Shown one piece after another: positions 5,527 to 7,730 of a DNA stretch of 7,730 bases. Source of the stretch: JBBQRS01 sp038214535 (GTDB lineage: Bacteria > Chloroflexota > Anaerolineae > CG2-30-64-16); assembly GCA_038214535.1 (NCBI GenBank), contig JBBQRS010000172.1, positions 1-7,730 on the forward strand, written 5' to 3'. The notes below the pieces were generated by a model. The model was not told where the DNA came from and searched no databases. It worked only from the letters and a program-made list of their open reading frames with translations. Position 1 is the first letter of the stretch; the number at the start of each line of letters is the position of its first letter. Position numbers and translations under genes: made by a program.

Positions 5527-6078
5527 TCACACCCTGGTAATGACGTCGCCCACTTTCACCACCCCGTCCTGCACCACCCTGGCGTAGATGCCGCGCAGGT
5601 GCAACTCTTTGCCCACCGGCGAGTTGACGAATTTCAGCGCTTCCTTGCCGAAACGCTCCGCAAATAACCCGCAACCGGTATGTTTCACGTCAGTGATCTC
5701 AAGCAGCGCCGCGCCGACCGCCAGCCGCTGGCCCACCGGCAGATTTTCGCAACTGAGATTCATGTCCACGTACAACTGATCTCCGGCCAACGCCCAGCGC
5801 TCCTTCTCACACGCCACCAGGTCAATACAGCGCGTATTCATCAGGGTCAACTGCACATCCGGGTCCGACGAGCCGTCCGGCAGCTTCTTCCAGCAATTCC
5901 AGGCCCACTGGTCGCCCGTGGCGCCCTGGCTCAGGCTCAGCTCACATTCCGTCAGGACGCTCCGTTCCTTATCCTCCGGCCGGATGACGATCATCTCCAG
6001 CACGCCGCCATCCGCCGGCGCGCTGCGGATGAAATCCACCCCGGCATTCAGCTCTTCTTCCGATAAATGATGCCACAT
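5527..6078 (-). CDS. MOSC-domain protein
   Basis: 183 residues. The N-terminal half has GVLEMIVIRPEDKER (25-39), GATGDQWAW (52-60) and QLTLMNTRCIDLVA (76-89). The MOSC domain proper runs from about 99 to 181: GDQLYVDMNLSCENLPVGQRL, then KHTGCGLFAERFG with the conserved Cys at 136, and RGIYARVVQDG to the end. MOSC domains occur at the C-terminus of molybdenum cofactor sulfurases and in stand-alone YiiM-like proteins, where the Cys is thought to carry sulfur or to take part in molybdoenzyme chemistry; the substrate of this one is unknown. The ATG at 6078 is chosen because GGAGGT lies 5 nt upstream; the frame is open to 6186 but that stretch contains the operator. Transcribed divergently from the ceramidase-like gene. 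Confidence 0.87.
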   Translation of the reverse strand: MWHHLSEEELNAGVDFIRSAPADGGVLEMIVIRPEDKERSVLTECELSLSQGATGDQWAWNCWKKLPDGSSDPDVQLTLMNTRCIDLVACEKERWALAGDQLYVDMNLSCENLPVGQRLAVGAALLEITDVKHTGCGLFAERFGKEALKFVNSPVGKELHLRGIYARVVQDGVVKVGDVITRV

Positions 6079-6161
6079 GTAAGACCTCCAGAGATTTTCT
6101 ACAGTGCGTTTCAGGCGTATTTTGCTCGATCCATGCCCCCTGCATGAGCAAGCATTTGACT

Positions 6162-6174
6162 GCAAACCATTGCA
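6162..6174. promoter_or_regulatory. LacI/PurR-style operator O1 at the MOSC promoter
   Basis: GCAAACCATTGCA, inside the symmetric tgcaa-acca-ttgca (6161-6174). It covers the predicted start of the leftward MOSC transcript (-10 at 6177-6182). It matches operator O2 at 11/13 positions. LacI-family operators commonly have this GCAA-centre-TTGC form; the cognate regulator is not in this window. Confidence 0.55.
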
Positions 6175-6176
6175 AT

Positions 6177-6206
6177 ACGATACCATAGCGGTTCCAACTT
6201 TGTCAA
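6177..6206 (-). promoter_or_regulatory. Candidate promoter of the MOSC gene
   Basis: On the minus strand a perfect TTGACA (complement of 6201-6206), an 18-bp spacer and TATCGT (complement of 6177-6182, 4/6 to consensus). The implied start lies in operator O1, with a leader of about 90 nt to the ATG at 6078. Confidence 0.5.
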
Positions 6207-6226
6207 TCCGCGCGGAAAATCAAGCA

Positions 6227-6255
6227 TTGACAACTCTCAAAACTTATGCTAATAT
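6227..6255 (+). promoter_or_regulatory. Promoter of the ceramidase-like gene
   Basis: A perfect TTGACA (6227-6232), a 17-bp spacer ending in TGC (extended -10), then TAATAT (6250-6255). The implied start is near 6262, inside operator O2, with a leader of about 140 nt. Its -35 and the divergent -35 face away from each other, only 20 bp apart, as the inverted pair tgtcaat/attgaca (6201-6207, 6226-6232). Confidence 0.7.
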
Positions 6256-6256
6256 A

Positions 6257-6269
6257 GCAAACGGTTGCA
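6257..6269. promoter_or_regulatory. LacI/PurR-style operator O2 at the ceramidase-like gene promoter
   Basis: GCAAACGGTTGCA directly follows the -10 box and covers the predicted transcription start. The arms GCAA/TTGC are perfect around a central CG, the classic LacI/PurR/CcpA-type layout. Its centre is 95 bp from that of O1, close to nine helical turns, so both sites face the same side of the DNA and could be bridged by a looping repressor. Confidence 0.6.
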
Positions 6270-6302
6270 GTAAAATGATTGCTCATGCACCCCTGTGTAG
6301 TG

Positions 6303-6361
6303 ACGGCCTCAGCCGTTGCGGAGTGTGCCCCAACGGCTTCAGCCTTCCCTGCAAAGGGGAA
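6303..6361 (+). promoter_or_regulatory. Structured 5' leader with competing hairpins
   Basis: In the leader of the ceramidase-like gene, acggc-ctca-gccgt (6303-6316) can form a small hairpin. The overlapping agccgttg (6311-6318) can instead pair with caacggct (6331-6338), so the two are mutually exclusive. cggcctcagcc (6304-6314) and cggcttcagcc (6334-6344) are direct repeats (10/11). A third stem, ttccct-gcaa-aggggaa with one bulge (6345-6361), precedes the ribosome binding site at 6387. It matches no riboswitch I know; it may be attenuation or only a dispersed repeat. Confidence 0.4.
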
Positions 6362-6400
6362 TATTCAGATCAGATTCTTGCTGTACGGAGGCGTGCCACG

Positions 6401-7723
6401 ATGTCCCCATTGTTAGCCGGCGCAGCCCGCCGCTGCATCACCCCGCAACTCGGTTGCCATATAATGGGTCTGTTCCATGACCGCCTGGCGACCGACATCC
6501 ACGACGATCTCTACGCGCGCGCGCTGGTGTTACAGGATGACACCACCAGCCTCGCCATCGTCATCTGTGACCTGATCGCCCTGCTGAAATCCGACGTGGA
6601 TGATGTGCGCCGCTACGTCGCCGATCTCACCGGCATCCCCGCCGCGCACACCTTTGTGGCCTGCACCCACACCCACTATGGCCCGGCAACCGTCGGCGCG
6701 CTGGGCACGCCACTCGATGACGTCTACATGGAGCACGCCGCGGAACTGATCGCCGAAAGCGTCAAACTGGCGCAGAACCGGCTTGTCCCGGCGGAGGTGG
6801 GCGCAACGCGCGTGGCCGTGCATGGTGAGACCTTCAACCGGCGCTGGCACATGCGCGACGGCAGCGTCCGTATGAACCCCGGCTTCCAGAATCCGGACCT
6901 CGTGCGCCCTGCCGGCCCCACCGATCCGGAGTTGACCCTCCTGGTGGTGCGCGACCTGGGACGCAAACCGCTCGCCCTCCTCTCCAGCCTCGCCACCCAT
7001 TACGTGGGCAACGCCACCGAAAATTCCATTTCCGCGGACTACTACGGCTATTTCGAGAAGGCCCTCCAGCGTATGGCCGGCGACGAGATCGTGGGCATGC
7101 TCGGCTATGGCTGCGCCGGCAACATCAACACCTGGGATTTCAGCAAGCCCGCGCCGGAAACGCCACATTCGTACTATCAGGCGGAACGCGTCGGCAACGT
7201 GGTCGCGGCCGCGGCCTATGGCGGCTGGCAAGGGTTGCGCGATTTCCAGTACAGCCGCGCGCCCGTGCTGGGCGCGGCCAGTGAGGTGATCGAGTTCGTC
7301 CGCAGCCAGCCCGACGCCGCGGCCCTGGCCCACGCACGCGCCGCCAGCGCCGGGCCGATGCCCGCGCCGGACGCGGCCGGCTACATGGATTGGCTCTACG
7401 CGCGTGAGGCCGTGCTGGTGACGGAGGAACCCGCCGTATCGCCCGCGGAAGTCATGGCGTTGCGGGTGGGCGATCTGGGGATCGTGGGGCTGCCCGGCGA
7501 ACCGTTCGTCGAGTATGGCTTGCAGATCAAAGCCCGCGCCCCCCTGCCGATGATCATGCCGTTCGGCCTGGCCAACGATGCGCTGGGCTACTTCCCCACG
7601 GATGCGGCCCTGATCGAGGGTGGCTACGAAACCCGCCTGGCCCGCTCAGCCAAAGCCGTGCCCGGCATCGAGAGCGCCATGGTGGCAGCCGGCGTAGACG
7701 CGCTCCAGCGCCTGAGTAGTTAG
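6401..7723 (+). CDS. Neutral/alkaline ceramidase N-terminal family protein
   Basis: 440 residues. Family landmarks occur in order: HDDLYARALVL with H34, CTHTHYGP with H90 and H92 (THTH zinc block), FNRRWHM (145-151), ATHYVGNATENSISADYYGYFE with H200 and D213, and GYGCAGNINTWD (236-246). In true neutral ceramidases these residues bind zinc and cleave the amide of ceramide. Here the protein is shorter than the roughly 670-780-residue characterised enzymes, lacks the C-terminal Ig-like domain and has no signal peptide, so a cytoplasmic amidase or hydrolase of unknown substrate is more likely than a secreted ceramidase. ATG 6401 is chosen because GGAGG (6387-6391) lies 9 nt before it; the frame is open upstream to 6104 but covers the promoter, operator and leader. 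TAG 7721-7723 is 7 nt from the window end. Confidence 0.87.
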   Translation: MSPLLAGAARRCITPQLGCHIMGLFHDRLATDIHDDLYARALVLQDDTTSLAIVICDLIALLKSDVDDVRRYVADLTGIPAAHTFVACTHTHYGPATVGALGTPLDDVYMEHAAELIAESVKLAQNRLVPAEVGATRVAVHGETFNRRWHMRDGSVRMNPGFQNPDLVRPAGPTDPELTLLVVRDLGRKPLALLSSLATHYVGNATENSISADYYGYFEKALQRMAGDEIVGMLGYGCAGNINTWDFSKPAPETPHSYYQAERVGNVVAAAAYGGWQGLRDFQYSRAPVLGAASEVIEFVRSQPDAAALAHARAASAGPMPAPDAAGYMDWLYAREAVLVTEEPAVSPAEVMALRVGDLGIVGLPGEPFVEYGLQIKARAPLPMIMPFGLANDALGYFPTDAALIEGGYETRLARSAKAVPGIESAMVAAGVDALQRLSS

Positions 7724-7730
7724 CATCTAT

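Noticed and set aside
6079..6186. A 36-codon N-terminal extension of the MOSC protein
   Set aside because: GGAGGT sits just before the ATG at 6078, and the extension overlaps operator O1 and the -10 of the MOSC promoter.
6104..6400. A 99-codon N-terminal extension of the ceramidase-like protein
   Set aside because: It covers the promoter, both halves of the leader structures and operator O2. The start at 6401 has GGAGG and matches the family N-terminus.

Overview
The window is bacterial, gene-dense and mostly G+C-rich (roughly two thirds G+C in the long genes). Genes use Shine-Dalgarno starts and sigma70-like promoters, and intergenic spaces carry short degenerate repeats. I see no rRNA, tRNA, CRISPR array, transposase or phage gene. 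The mix of a GH38-like glycosidase, a PhD/VapC pair, a MOSC protein, a ceramidase-like protein and a GxxExxY protein fits an environmental Chloroflexota-like genome, but that placement is a low-confidence inference from gene content and repeat style.

Layout. (1) 41-490, +: a GxxExxY-family gene interrupted by one in-frame TAG; homology-like sequence continues past it to a natural stop. (2) 491-607: a cluster of short direct and inverted copies of acacggatt. (3) 634-3264, +: a GH38-type (alpha-mannosidase-like) glycoside hydrolase that is complete in content but needs two frame changes, near 760 and near 1390. (4) 3270-3347: a 78-bp inverted-repeat element between convergent genes. (5) 3383-4435, -: a gene of distinctly lower G+C for a DUF6946-like putative PD-(D/E)XK protein, whose last 99 codons have their own strong ribosome binding site and may be a second gene fused in frame. 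(6) 4622-5313, -: a type II toxin-antitoxin pair (Phd/YefM-like antitoxin, then PIN-domain VapC toxin, ATGA overlap) behind a clear promoter and a perfect 13-bp palindromic operator. (7) 5407-5517: a pyrimidine-rich degenerate repeat and a long inverted repeat. (8) 5527-6078, -: a MOSC-domain protein, divergent from (9) 6401-7723, +: a protein of the neutral/alkaline ceramidase N-terminal family.

The most interesting signals are regulatory. The MOSC/ceramidase-like divergent promoter has two nearly identical 13-bp LacI/PurR-style operators whose centres are 95 bp apart (about nine helical turns), each over a predicted transcription start. The DUF6946-like gene carries upstream a 17-bp element matching 15/17 of the -10/operator half-site of the neighbouring toxin-antitoxin promoter, in the same orientation and geometry. 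This suggests shared control, or a common origin of the control region.

Three of the six protein loci show a break or unusual join: a nonsense codon in the GxxExxY gene, two frameshifts in the GH38 gene, and an in-frame fusion with internal start in the DUF6946-like gene. Read-level data are needed to separate real decay from assembly error.
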